Of a stretch of DNA of 64,000 nt, positions 37,737 to 46,472 are shown piece by piece. Position 1 is the first letter of the stretch, and each line of letters begins with the position of its first letter. The position numbers and the translations under genes are program-made. The stretch is from DAISJI01 sp964559835 (GTDB lineage Bacteria; Acidobacteriota; Terriglobia; Terriglobales; Acidobacteriaceae): NCBI GenBank assembly GCA_964559835.1, contig CAZLJE010000008.1, positions 1 through 64,000 of the forward strand, written 5' to 3'. The notes beneath the pieces were generated by a model. The model worked only from the letters and a program-made list of their open reading frames with translations, had not been told where the DNA came from and did no database searches.

Positions 37737-38000
37737 ATGGTTGTAAATTCGACACGCAAGTTGGTCTGGCAGGTCGCGCTCTTAGTCGCTCTCTTCGCAA
37801 GCTTTCACGCCCACGCGCAAGACATTAAAGTGATGAGCTCCGGTGGTTTCTCAGCGGCGTACAAAGTCCTTGCGCCGCAATTCGTTCAGACGGTCATGAT
37901 GGATTTTTTCCCACTGATCGTCCTGTTCGCGATTTCGGTGACCGGACTGGCGCTGACCGGAAGCTTCGACGCGGCAGTGCCGTTTCAGTTCAGAGTGTAG
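37737..38000 (+). pseudogene. Chimeric short ORF: binding-protein N-terminus joined to an unrelated membrane segment
   Basis: Residues 1-28 are a signal peptide (VWQVALLVALFASFHAHA). QDIKVMSSGGFSAAYKVLAP, the first strand and helix of a ModA-like extracellular binding protein, comes next. From residue 54 the sequence changes to MMDFFPLIVLFAISVTGLAL, a membrane helix typical of the membrane part of iron-sulphur/heterodisulfide-reductase-like proteins, and the frame ends soon after. Neither part is a complete domain, so I read it as a fusion of two remnants created by a deletion. Confidence 0.5.
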
Positions 38001-38231
38001 CTGTGATGTCCCGCTGAACATGGGGGAGGGAAGCGATTAACCAGCAATGTCAAAACGATCAGGTGGGCGACAGGATTACAACTGATTTCTGCAATCACTT
38101 GCTGTCTAGAGCGTTGCACGTCCAATTGACTCGGGGCGGGCTGCCGTTAGGACAGGGGCCAAGTAGCCGAAGCAGGCCAGTACTGCGCGAAGCAGAGACC
38201 ATCTACAATTCATCTACAGTAGCGGACGCTG
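38001..38231. other. Short intergenic gap between convergent genes
   Basis: About 230 bases between the chimeric ORF and the 3' end of the peptidase gene. I see no terminator-like hairpin or gene here. Confidence 0.4.
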
Positions 38232-39938
38232 CTAAGGTGCTGAAACGTGTTGAATGGCGCGAAGCCCTGTGCCACGTGTCGCTTTGTGCTGATTGCGCAG
38301 GATCTCCGTTGTGGTTTTTGGCGGCATGCCCGCCGCCGTGAACTCAACCCGCCGCGGCGCGTTGGCGATGTCGACAATCGATAGAAACACTAGTCGTACA
38401 ATCTTCGTCAGTTTCGGGTAGTTGATACGCGTCCAGGTATCGTTTTCGGTGTGATAGTCCGGATGCAATCCCGTCTGAAATTCGACCTGTGGAATGTGTA
38501 GCGTGGCAAACCAGAAGTGATCGCTGCGCGCCCAAAGCGAGTCGGGGTCGATCACATCCATCTTGTAATCCAGCGTGAGCCCGATAGGCCGGTTTTGCCG
38601 ATCAATGACGCGACGCAAGCCCTCGTTATAACGGGTGCCAAGAACATTCACCATGTTGACGTTGCCGTCGGGCGGAACGGGCCAGTTGGCGTCGTTCTCG
38701 TCGCGACCGATCATGTCGAGATTGATCGTGGCGGCCGTGTTGCTCAGCGGAATGGCGGGATGGGTGACGTAATAATAGGAACCGAGGAAGATGCGCTCCT
38801 CGCCGTCATAAGCGACGAACAGTACGCTGCGACGCGGATGGACGTTACCGCGGACGAAGGCGCGGGCGGTTCCGATCAGGCCCGCCACACCGGAGGCGTT
38901 GTCGTCCGCGCCGTGATAGATGTGGCCTTCGGAGATACCCATGTGGTCATGGTGGGCGGTCAGGATCACCGCTTCGCCCTTCAGCTTCGGGTCGGACCCC
39001 TCCATCAGCGCCACAACGTTACGGCCTTCGTGCGACTGCACGTTGGTGAACGCCTTGCGCAGGCAAACCGAACTGTCCGGCACCTCGAACGACTCCGGAT
39101 GCAGCGAGCTGTCGATGCCTGTTTGTAGATCGTCGACCTTCTTCCCGGATGCAGCCAGTAGTTCGTCTGCGACTTCGCGGCGGATCGAGAATGCCGGAAG
39201 GTCCCACATCTCGCCCGCGAGCGCCCAGAGCGTGCCGCCGCGGGCCCTCGGTGAGCTGGCGGGCGTGGGCTTGGAGGTACTCGGGCCGCGATCCTGGATG
39301 AGCAGTACTCCGGCAGCGCCCATCTTGCGGATCGCCTCCAGCTTGTAACGGATGAAGGCGTGATAGGTGTCCCAAGTGCCCATGAACTTCGACTGTGGGT
39401 TGTCCGCTTGCGGCTCGCGGCTCAACACCAGCACGACCTTGCCCTTCACGTCGATGTTGGCGAAATCGTTGTAGCCGAATTCCGGGGCGTCGATACCGTA
39501 ACCGGCAAACACGGCGGGAGCACACACCGAAGTCGGACGCAGGCTCTGGCCCAACCACTGGAAATCCTTGTTCAGCGTGTACGTGTGTTCGGCGCCGGCG
39601 ACCTTCGCCGTCAGCGCAACCTGCTGGCGATCGAGTTCTCCGGTCAGGATTTCCATCTTTTGAAAGTAGGTACCGTTATCGCCCATGGGCTTTAGCCCCA
39701 AGCGCATGAACTCCGTGGCGATGTAATCGGTCGCAATGTGATCTTCCGGACTGCCGGCGTTGCGACCGGCGAGATCATCGGAGGCGAGAAAGGCGATCTC
39801 CGCCTTCAGGTTCTGCTCGGTGATGAGATCCGCAGCCTGCGTCAGCCGTGAGACTGCCGGGACGGCCGAGAATGACAGCGACATAATCGCCAGAGCAAGC
39901 CCGGTGGGCCAAAAGGCGGTCAACCTAGGTTTTTTCAT
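38232..39938 (-). CDS. M28-family zinc aminopeptidase, secreted
   Basis: A 568-residue peptidase with a signal peptide (LALAIMSLSFSAVPAVS). A PA-type insert domain is present at about residues 140-300. The M28 catalytic core has all metal ligands visible: LTAHHDHMG (His, Asp), YHGADDNASGVAG (bridging Asp), VAYDGEERIFLGS (catalytic Glu-Glu), NLDMIGRDEND (Asp) and LHPDYHTENDTW (His). It should act on peptides in the periplasm or outside. The ATG at 39938 opens the signal peptide. The last 20 residues (NQHKATRGTGLRAIQHVSAP) look like a nonnative tail. A terminator-like hairpin lies upstream at 40024-40045. Confidence 0.88.
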   Translation of the reverse strand: MKKPRLTAFWPTGLALAIMSLSFSAVPAVSRLTQAADLITEQNLKAEIAFLASDDLAGRNAGSPEDHIATDYIATEFMRLGLKPMGDNGTYFQKMEILTGELDRQQVALTAKVAGAEHTYTLNKDFQWLGQSLRPTSVCAPAVFAGYGIDAPEFGYNDFANIDVKGKVVLVLSREPQADNPQSKFMGTWDTYHAFIRYKLEAIRKMGAAGVLLIQDRGPSTSKPTPASSPRARGGTLWALAGEMWDLPAFSIRREVADELLAASGKKVDDLQTGIDSSLHPESFEVPDSSVCLRKAFTNVQSHEGRNVVALMEGSDPKLKGEAVILTAHHDHMGISEGHIYHGADDNASGVAGLIGTARAFVRGNVHPRRSVLFVAYDGEERIFLGSYYYVTHPAIPLSNTAATINLDMIGRDENDANWPVPPDGNVNMVNVLGTRYNEGLRRVIDRQNRPIGLTLDYKMDVIDPDSLWARSDHFWFATLHIPQVEFQTGLHPDYHTENDTWTRINYPKLTKIVRLVFLSIVDIANAPRRVEFTAAGMPPKTTTEILRNQHKATRGTGLRAIQHVSAP

Positions 39939-40023
39939 CGGAATTCGCACTTTCACACGAGCAGATTTCGTTTGATGGGAAATGTTGGTCAGACACATGT
40001 AGCGTCGGGAGGACAAGAATAAC

Positions 40024-40045
40024 GGGGGAAGCTTTCGCCTCCCCC
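40024..40045 (-). terminator. Terminator-like hairpin after the second TonB receptor gene
   Basis: A 9-bp stem with one mismatch, GGGGGAAGC / GCCTCCCCC, and a TTTC loop, 17 bases after the stop codon of the minus-strand receptor gene. A modest T-rich stretch follows on the minus strand. Confidence 0.4.
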
Positions 40046-40061
40046 TGAGAAGACGACCAAG

Positions 40062-43000
40062 CTAGAAGGTGTACAACGCCGAGACCTGCATGCGACGTGC
40101 ACTGTTAGTGTTTTGCACCCCGGCTGGCCCGTTCATTTCGCCAAACAGTGGACTTGTCGATAAGCCAGTAAAGGGAATGCCGTACATTACTGAATTGGTG
40201 ACGTTCTGAATCTGCCAGCCGAATTTCAGCGTCTGGCGCTCCGTGAGGTGGATCAGCTTGGATAACGATGCGTCCCAGTTCCTGTAGGGAGACATGGTGA
40301 TGGAGTTCCGTCCCATGTTCCCTTGCGTGCCGGCGGCCGGGTTGCTGAACATCTTCTTCTGGTCCGGTGTGAAGTAGTACTCGGTACCGCCGGCGAAGGG
40401 AGTACCGACCCAGTTCGGAGTTCCCATTCCCGACGAGCACCCGCTGCAGTTAGCCCAGGATTTCACCTGGTCGCTGATGGTGTTGGCCCCGCTGAATACT
40501 GTCATCGGCCGGCCGGACTCCAGCGTGATCACATTGGCGAGCGACCACCCGCCAACGATGCTATCAAGCAATCCATTGGCATTGTGGAGGAACCGCTTAC
40601 CCTTGCCGAATGGCAGGTCGGCGATAAAGTTGCCTACGAACACGTGCCTCCGGTCGAAGTCGGAGCGCGCATAGTTCGCGGCGCGGTTGTAGATGTTCTG
40701 CAAGGTATCGCCCGCGGTTTGCGAGTTGCCGGCCGCGAAACGCGTCTGATCGGGATCGAACGAGTTGGTATCGAGTGACTTGCTGAACGTGTAACCGAAC
40801 TGGAACTGAAGTCCGTTGCTGAACTTACGCCGGATCTGCGCCTGCAGTCCTTCGTAGTTTGACCAGCCCAGGCTGTCAACCACGCCCATGCCGCCGAGGA
40901 ACTGCGGGTACGGAGTGAAGAAGTAGGGGCTGAAGCCGTTGATGGCGATCTGCTGTGTAGCGACGCCGTTCACCACTCGGCTGCGGTTGTTGATATTGGC
41001 GGCGATCGTAGCCACATCGCCGTTGCTGAGGTTGCCCGAGTAATTGGCCCGGAGATACGCCGAGCCGGTCCGTCCAGCCAGGTTGGGGTCGCCGGCCAGC
41101 ATCTGGTTGATCATCGTGCTCTCGCCGCCCGAGGCCACGATCTGGAACTCCTTCACGAAACTATTGCTTAGAACATCGACTTGGTTGATGGCATTGGCCG
41201 CGCTCAGGTGGGTGGCACGATGCCCGATATAGTTCACTTCCGCCACTACCTTCCACGGCAGCTCGCGTTGCAGGCTGAGGCTCCACATATCCGTCCTCGC
41301 CGGCTGCCACCGCGGGTCCATCACCGTTATGCTCGCTGTGGGACTGAAAGATGCCGGTGTCCGCAGGGCAATCGGGTCGGCCGCCGCGGGAGGTGCCAGC
41401 GTCGGTATCCCGCTCTGCAAACGCCCGTTGACACGGTAGCTGTAGGGGTAGGTCAGGCCGGGCAGGCCCTGGAATATGGCGGACGAGAGAACGAACGTAT
41501 TGATAGGGTCGTAGGCGATACGAAACGACGCCCGTACCGAACTCTTTCCGTCTTTGAAGGGATCCCAGGCAAAGCCGACTGACGGCCCGATATTGCCGAA
41601 CGAGTTGCCGAAGACATTGCCTGGAACCCATGCCAGCGAACTGGACGGCGCTGTCCCGATGTAAGTCGGCTGGTTCGGATGGAGGACGGTATCCTGCGGA
41701 TTGCCGGGCGACATGTACAGTTCCCAGCGCATGCCTAGATCGACCGTCAGGTTGGATTTCACCTTCCAGCTATCCTGCGCATAGAACTGTACGGACGGGA
41801 AGCGCGACTTGAAGTTGTAGACGGTTCCTCCCGGAGCCCACTTGCCGCCGGACGAAACGAAGCCCTGGCTCATGAGGCCCACCTTACCGAGCATGTCATT
41901 GATGCTGTAGGCCCATGGGGTCGCGTCGTAAGTGGTATTGATGTCGCTGGGCCGGCTATACAGCGTCGTGTCCACCGGACTGCCGGTCGAGGCACTGATG
42001 CCGAAACCTACGGCCAGCCGCGCGTCGTAGTTGCCAATCGATCCGCGGTCGTCGATATGCTGCGTGTCGCGCGCGTTCACTCCGAAAGCTAACGAGTGCG
42101 CACCCTTTACCCAGCGCAGGTTGTCGCTTAACTGGAGCGTGGTCAATGCCCGCATGTTGCCGCTCCAGTTGCTTTGAGGCATCGTCATGTTATTGAGGAC
42201 CAGCGGCGAAGCCTTATCGGGGTCGGGATTGCCGTTCGCGAAGTCGAAGCCGAACCGGTTCATGCCCGCGACCAACTCGTTCGTGAGCGAGCCGGTCGGG
42301 GTGATGCGCCAGTTGATGGCGACGTTGCGGGGCGTGCGATAGGTGTTCACCAGGGGGTCGCTCGTCGGATACATCGGAGCGCCACCGTTGGCCAGATCGC
42401 CGATCGTGTTCTGGTGTCCCCAGGAGATGCGAGCGAACACGGAATTGCGGTCCGAGAAGTTGTGGTCGATCTTGAAGGTAACGTCCAACTGCTTTTCGTT
42501 CTCGGGAGCGGTGAAGGTGTAGCCCGCCGTGTTGAGGCCGTCGCCCACGGTGTAGTCATTAGGCAGCGGGACCGAGCTAATGATCTTCATCGTCGTCGGG
42601 TCGAGGCCGAGGTGCTGCGGGTCCATCGCCGCGATGTTGTAACTGCCGATGAAATTCGCATACTGCGCCAGCACGTTGCCGCTGTTGTCCACCGTCGAGC
42701 TCGCCACGCCCGCCGCCGTGTTGTGCGGGCACGTCCCTCCGGACTTGTCCGTGCATCCTGGCAAGTAAGTCTTCGAGACATAGCGGAAAATGCCGTTCCG
42801 CGCCGTGGGCGTGTAGACCGTCGCCGTATGGGTGGCGGAGCGCAGCGTGGTCAGCCGCTGGATATCGACAAAGAAAAAGGTCTTGTTCTTTTGGATCGGT
42901 CCGCCCAACGAGCCGTTATAGATCTTCTGCACCCACTGCGGACGCGTGATCGCCGGCGTCGGCGGCAACTTGGCCTTGTTGTTTGGGTCGTTCGCCATGA

Positions 43001-43772
43001 AGGAAGGCGTCTGATAGAAAAAGTCGAAGCTGCCGTGGAACTGGTTCGTTCCCGACTTCGTGACCATCATCACCTGCCCGCCGCTGGTGCTTCCCAATTC
43101 TGCCGTCGGGCTGCCGGTGATCACGCGGAACTCCTGGATCATGTCCGGGTTCGTGCGGATCGGGCTGAAGTTCGAGCCCGGCGTGCTTTCTTCGTTGATC
43201 ACGACCCCATCCAGCGTGTAGTTCCACGCGCGATCGCGAGCGCCGTTGACGAAGGTGCCTCCGCCCGTGTTCGCGCCCGCCACCACGCCCGGCTGCAAGA
43301 GCACGAACTGGAGCGGGTTTCTGCCGCGGCTGCCGACGATCGGCAGATCATTCACAGACTTGCTGTCGACCACGTTGCCGATGTTGCCCGACGTGCTCGT
43401 CTGCACCACCTCAGCGCTGCCGTTGACCTCCACCTGCTCGCCCGTCGCGCCGACTTCAAGGGCGACATTCACCGTCATCGGCTGGCCGACCTGCAAAGCA
43501 TTGCCGGAGGAGACAAATGTCCGAAAGCCCGCCATTTCGACGGTAATGGTGTACGACCCGGATTGGACGCTGTCGAACGAGTAGTTGCCCGCCGAGCTGG
43601 TTTTGGTTCGGAGAACGACGTTGGTGCCCTCGTTGCGAGCGGTCACCGTCGCTCCCGAAACTACAGCACTGGTCTTGTCCGTTACCGTGCCAACGATTCG
43701 CGAAGTTGAAACCTGCGAATAAAGGAATGTTGAATACAGCGAGAGTACGAGAACCGCGATGAACCTCTTCAT
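40062..43772 (-). CDS. Large TonB-dependent receptor with carboxypeptidase-regulatory-like N-terminal domain (second copy)
   Basis: A 1236-residue paralogue of the receptor at 28533-32036. Signal peptide: KRFIAVLVLSLYSTFLYSQ. Regulatory Ig domain: STSRIVGTVTDKTSAVVSGA ... AGNYSFDSVQSGSYTITVEM. Plug: PTAELGSTSGGQVMMVTKSG, with the following GTNQFHGSFDFF. The barrel ends MQVSALYTF. In this receptor the plug contains GRNPLQFVLLQPGVV, a feature of the acidobacterial OmpA-related receptor group. The ATG at 43772 follows GGGGGGAAG. It faces away from the PBP4 gene across a 409-base divergent region. Ligand unknown; transport of a polymer or oligomer is likely. Confidence 0.88.
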   Translation of the reverse strand: MKRFIAVLVLSLYSTFLYSQVSTSRIVGTVTDKTSAVVSGATVTARNEGTNVVLRTKTSSAGNYSFDSVQSGSYTITVEMAGFRTFVSSGNALQVGQPMTVNVALEVGATGEQVEVNGSAEVVQTSTSGNIGNVVDSKSVNDLPIVGSRGRNPLQFVLLQPGVVAGANTGGGTFVNGARDRAWNYTLDGVVINEESTPGSNFSPIRTNPDMIQEFRVITGSPTAELGSTSGGQVMMVTKSGTNQFHGSFDFFYQTPSFMANDPNNKAKLPPTPAITRPQWVQKIYNGSLGGPIQKNKTFFFVDIQRLTTLRSATHTATVYTPTARNGIFRYVSKTYLPGCTDKSGGTCPHNTAAGVASSTVDNSGNVLAQYANFIGSYNIAAMDPQHLGLDPTTMKIISSVPLPNDYTVGDGLNTAGYTFTAPENEKQLDVTFKIDHNFSDRNSVFARISWGHQNTIGDLANGGAPMYPTSDPLVNTYRTPRNVAINWRITPTGSLTNELVAGMNRFGFDFANGNPDPDKASPLVLNNMTMPQSNWSGNMRALTTLQLSDNLRWVKGAHSLAFGVNARDTQHIDDRGSIGNYDARLAVGFGISASTGSPVDTTLYSRPSDINTTYDATPWAYSINDMLGKVGLMSQGFVSSGGKWAPGGTVYNFKSRFPSVQFYAQDSWKVKSNLTVDLGMRWELYMSPGNPQDTVLHPNQPTYIGTAPSSSLAWVPGNVFGNSFGNIGPSVGFAWDPFKDGKSSVRASFRIAYDPINTFVLSSAIFQGLPGLTYPYSYRVNGRLQSGIPTLAPPAAADPIALRTPASFSPTASITVMDPRWQPARTDMWSLSLQRELPWKVVAEVNYIGHRATHLSAANAINQVDVLSNSFVKEFQIVASGGESTMINQMLAGDPNLAGRTGSAYLRANYSGNLSNGDVATIAANINNRSRVVNGVATQQIAINGFSPYFFTPYPQFLGGMGVVDSLGWSNYEGLQAQIRRKFSNGLQFQFGYTFSKSLDTNSFDPDQTRFAAGNSQTAGDTLQNIYNRAANYARSDFDRRHVFVGNFIADLPFGKGKRFLHNANGLLDSIVGGWSLANVITLESGRPMTVFSGANTISDQVKSWANCSGCSSGMGTPNWVGTPFAGGTEYYFTPDQKKMFSNPAAGTQGNMGRNSITMSPYRNWDASLSKLIHLTERQTLKFGWQIQNVTNSVMYGIPFTGLSTSPLFGEMNGPAGVQNTNSARRMQVSALYTF

Positions 43773-44181
43773 TGCTTCCCCCCAAGCTTAATAACTCGCC
43801 AAAACTTACGAGCAGCAGCGATACACCAGGTGAAACGGAATACACGAATGCCTCAAGCGTCTATATGAGCGCAACCGGCCGCTGCGATTCGCCCCCCCCA
43901 CAACGCGGCGGTTGCAACGCTTGGGTTCGAGTGCCCAAAAAATGGATGTCAACAATATGGGCTCGGAGTATCTGTTCCGATCTGGGACCGCACAAGTTAA
44001 TTTATGTAAAGTTGGGATGACCGGCTGCAATTCTTGTTGACCTGGAGGTCGGCTTTAACCTTCACTTTACCCGGCTCTTCATCCAACAGCCGATTCCGAA
44101 TGTCCGGGGAACGCTCGTCGGAAATGTTGGTTGGAGTAAGCTGTGCCGAGCACAACTCACAATCGGACCGAAGGACGAACT
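43773..44181. other. Divergent promoter region of the TonB receptor and PBP4 genes
   Basis: About 410 bases. It is AT-richer around 43990-44020 (tgtaaagttgggatg). No gene is present, and no single promoter stands out enough to be listed separately. Confidence 0.4.
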
Positions 44182-45873
44182 ATGAAGCACTGCTTGTCAG
44201 TGATGTGTGGCGTAATGACGATGATCTCAGCGGCAGCGGCACAGCAGGCGCGGTTTCCCGTTGCGGCAGTTCCTGCGCGGGCTGCAGCTTCGGCGAACAA
44301 GGAGAAGCCCGGCCACGGGCGAGCGGCGAAACCGAAGAATCTGGCAAAACGAATTGAGGAAATAGTCAGCCGTCCGGAGTTTCGACATGCGCTGTTTGGA
44401 GTGGAGGTTTATTCACTGGACAGCCGCAAGGTGATTTACAGCCTCAACGCGGATCAATTGTTCCTTGCAGCGTCGACCACCAAGCTGGTGACGGAAGGAA
44501 CGGCGATGGCACTGCTCGGGCCCGACTACCGGTTCCACACCCGCGTGTACCGCACCGGCCCGATCACGCCCGACGGCACCTTGGAAGGCGACCTGGTGCT
44601 GGTGGCCAGCGGAGATCCGAACCTCTCAGGCCGAATCCAGGCGGACGGGACACTGGCATTCGAAAACGAGGACCACTCCTATGGCGGACCGGACGCCCGC
44701 CTGGTCAATGGCGACCCGCTGATGGCAGTCCGCGAAATCGCGAGTCAGGTCGCGGCCAAAGGTATCAAGCGTGTCGCAGGTCAGGTGCTGATCGACACCA
44801 GCCTCTTTCCCGAGGGCGCGCGCGAACTGGGGACCGGCGCGATCATCTCGCCCGTTGTCCTCAACGACAACCTGGTGGACGTGACGGTAACGCCCGGAAT
44901 CCAGGAAGGAGCGCCCGCGACCATCTCCGTGTCACCGGCGACGGCATATGTCCAAGTCGAGAATCAGGTTCGCACGAGTGTGGCCGGCTCGAAGGCAGCA
45001 ATCAGGTTGATGCGGGACACAGCGAACATGGACGGCACGCACGCCCTGATGTATGGGGGCACGCTGCCGCCAGGCCCGGCGGTGCTTCTGCATTACGTCG
45101 TACAGCAGCCCAGCCGTTTCGCGCAGATTGCGCTGGCAGAGGCGCTCAATGAACGCGGAATTGTTGCCCAGGCGGTCGGAGGAGCGCGCAACATGAAGGC
45201 GCTGGCGGCAGCCTACACGGCCGACAACCTGGTCGCGGACCACGTCTCACCGGTTCTAAGCGAGGACATGAAAGTGACGCTGAAAGTCAGCCAGAATTTG
45301 CACGCGTCGGTGATGCCTTTCATCGTTGGTGCGCTTTTGGGGCCAAAGCAGGCCGACATCGCGGCGGGTCCGGGCCGCGGCCCGGACCGCGATATCAGTC
45401 AGGCCGGCTACACGGTCGAGAGAGACTTTCTCGTCAAAGCGGGTCTAGACGTCAGTGGCGCTTCGCAAGCCGACGGTGCTGGCGGAGCGACATCCGCATT
45501 TTTCACGCCAGACTTCATGACGCAATACCTCGCCTACATGTTTGGCCGGCCGGACTTTCCGCTGTTCGAGAAAGCTCTGCCGATCTTGGGGCGCGATGGG
45601 ACACTCTGGAATGTGCAGGTGGATTCCCCCGCCGCGGGCCACGTGCTCGCAAAGACCGGAACCTTCGGAGCGTTTGACGCCTTGAACCGGCGCCGTATCG
45701 TGACCGCCAAGGGCCTCGCAGGATACATCACGACCGCGGACAACCGGCGACTGGCATTTGCCGCTTACGTGAACCGTGTCGACATTCCGGCGAACGCGCC
45801 GGATGCCGCGACTAAGCTGGTGGGCCAGGTCCTGGGGGAGATTGCGGCTGCCGCCTACGATGCGCGCCCTTGA
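44182..45873 (+). CDS. dacB: D-alanyl-D-alanine carboxypeptidase/endopeptidase (PBP4, DacB-type)
   Basis: A 563-residue class C penicillin-binding protein with a signal peptide (CLSVMCGVMTMISAAAA). The three active-site motifs are visible: SxxK in AASTTKLVTEG, SxN in KVSQNLHAS and KTG in VLAKTGTFGAFD. The large insert domain between the first two motifs is typical of PBP4. It hydrolyses peptide cross-links in periplasmic peptidoglycan. GAAGGA precedes the ATG at 44182. It has no operon partner. The gene symbol reflects the family; function is inferred from the motifs. Confidence 0.88.
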   Translation: MKHCLSVMCGVMTMISAAAAQQARFPVAAVPARAAASANKEKPGHGRAAKPKNLAKRIEEIVSRPEFRHALFGVEVYSLDSRKVIYSLNADQLFLAASTTKLVTEGTAMALLGPDYRFHTRVYRTGPITPDGTLEGDLVLVASGDPNLSGRIQADGTLAFENEDHSYGGPDARLVNGDPLMAVREIASQVAAKGIKRVAGQVLIDTSLFPEGARELGTGAIISPVVLNDNLVDVTVTPGIQEGAPATISVSPATAYVQVENQVRTSVAGSKAAIRLMRDTANMDGTHALMYGGTLPPGPAVLLHYVVQQPSRFAQIALAEALNERGIVAQAVGGARNMKALAAAYTADNLVADHVSPVLSEDMKVTLKVSQNLHASVMPFIVGALLGPKQADIAAGPGRGPDRDISQAGYTVERDFLVKAGLDVSGASQADGAGGATSAFFTPDFMTQYLAYMFGRPDFPLFEKALPILGRDGTLWNVQVDSPAAGHVLAKTGTFGAFDALNRRRIVTAKGLAGYITTADNRRLAFAAYVNRVDIPANAPDAATKLVGQVLGEIAAAAYDARP

Positions 45874-45984
45874 ATGAATCCGTTGAAACCTGAGTCTATG
45901 GTGTCTCCTGGCTGGGCGGAGAGATGGTGGCTCGCAGGGGTCTTCGACGGACGCGAATTATTGGATTGGACTCGGTGTCCCGCA

Positions 45985-46016
45985 GTAGCAACTAACAACT
46001 TGCAACTTACAACTGC
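45985..46016. repeat. Simple intergenic repeat, (C)AACT(T)A/GC unit
   Basis: The stretch gcaactaacaacttgcaact, then tacaact, consists of an irregular short unit built on CAACT. Related text occurs at 51218-51249 (gactgacaactgacaactgg). Confidence 0.5.
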
Positions 46017-46018
46017 TT

Positions 46019-46363
46019 TTACGCTTGTGCCGCCCCGAAGATCGCGTCCGCCAGCGGCTCGTACTCCTCGATCATGGCCGCGACGCCGAACCCGTGTTCC
46101 TTGCCGGTGTCCTCGACGCGCACAACGCGGCACTTGCAGCGCACCCACATCTCCTGCGCCTCGGTCACGCCCTCGGGCAACGGCAGGACGACTTCGATCG
46201 TGGAACCGGCCTGCACCTTCTTTTGCAGATAAATGAACACCCCACGGATGCTGACGTCCCGTGTCTGGGCGTCGAGTTCCTGCATCATGCCGTTGATAGA
46301 CTTCACCCGAGCCTGGCGTTTGCTCGGCACGCGTTTGCTGGTCCGTTTATCCGATGGTTTCAT
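46019..46363 (-). CDS. PilZ domain-containing protein
   Basis: A 114-residue protein with a single PilZ-type beta-barrel. It has an early basic run (KRTSKRVPSKRQARV) in place of the RxxxR motif, DVSIRGVFIYLQKKV (the D/NxSxxG motif, here D-V-S-I-R-G), and a last strand GFGVAAMIEEYEP. PilZ proteins bind cyclic di-GMP. The D-x-S-x-x-G motif is intact and the Arg pair is plausible in RTSKR, so binding is likely but not certain. The ATG at 46363 begins MKPSDKRTS; an earlier ATG exists at 46402. Monocistronic. Confidence 0.75.
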   Translation of the reverse strand: MKPSDKRTSKRVPSKRQARVKSINGMMQELDAQTRDVSIRGVFIYLQKKVQAGSTIEVVLPLPEGVTEAQEMWVRCKCRVVRVEDTGKEHGFGVAAMIEEYEPLADAIFGAAQA

Positions 46364-46472
46364 GGCTCTGCCTGCCTCGTTGCAAATCGTGACGTTACCC
46401 ACAACGGCGCGTCAAATCAAGCGCAAAACAGCCTTAGCCGGTTACCGTTGGTTCCAAAATACAACTCCAACG

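Noticed and set aside
42174..43709. 511-codon frame antisense to the second TonB receptor
   Set aside because: Arg/Val/Asp-rich translation with no motif, fully inside a well-supported receptor gene.
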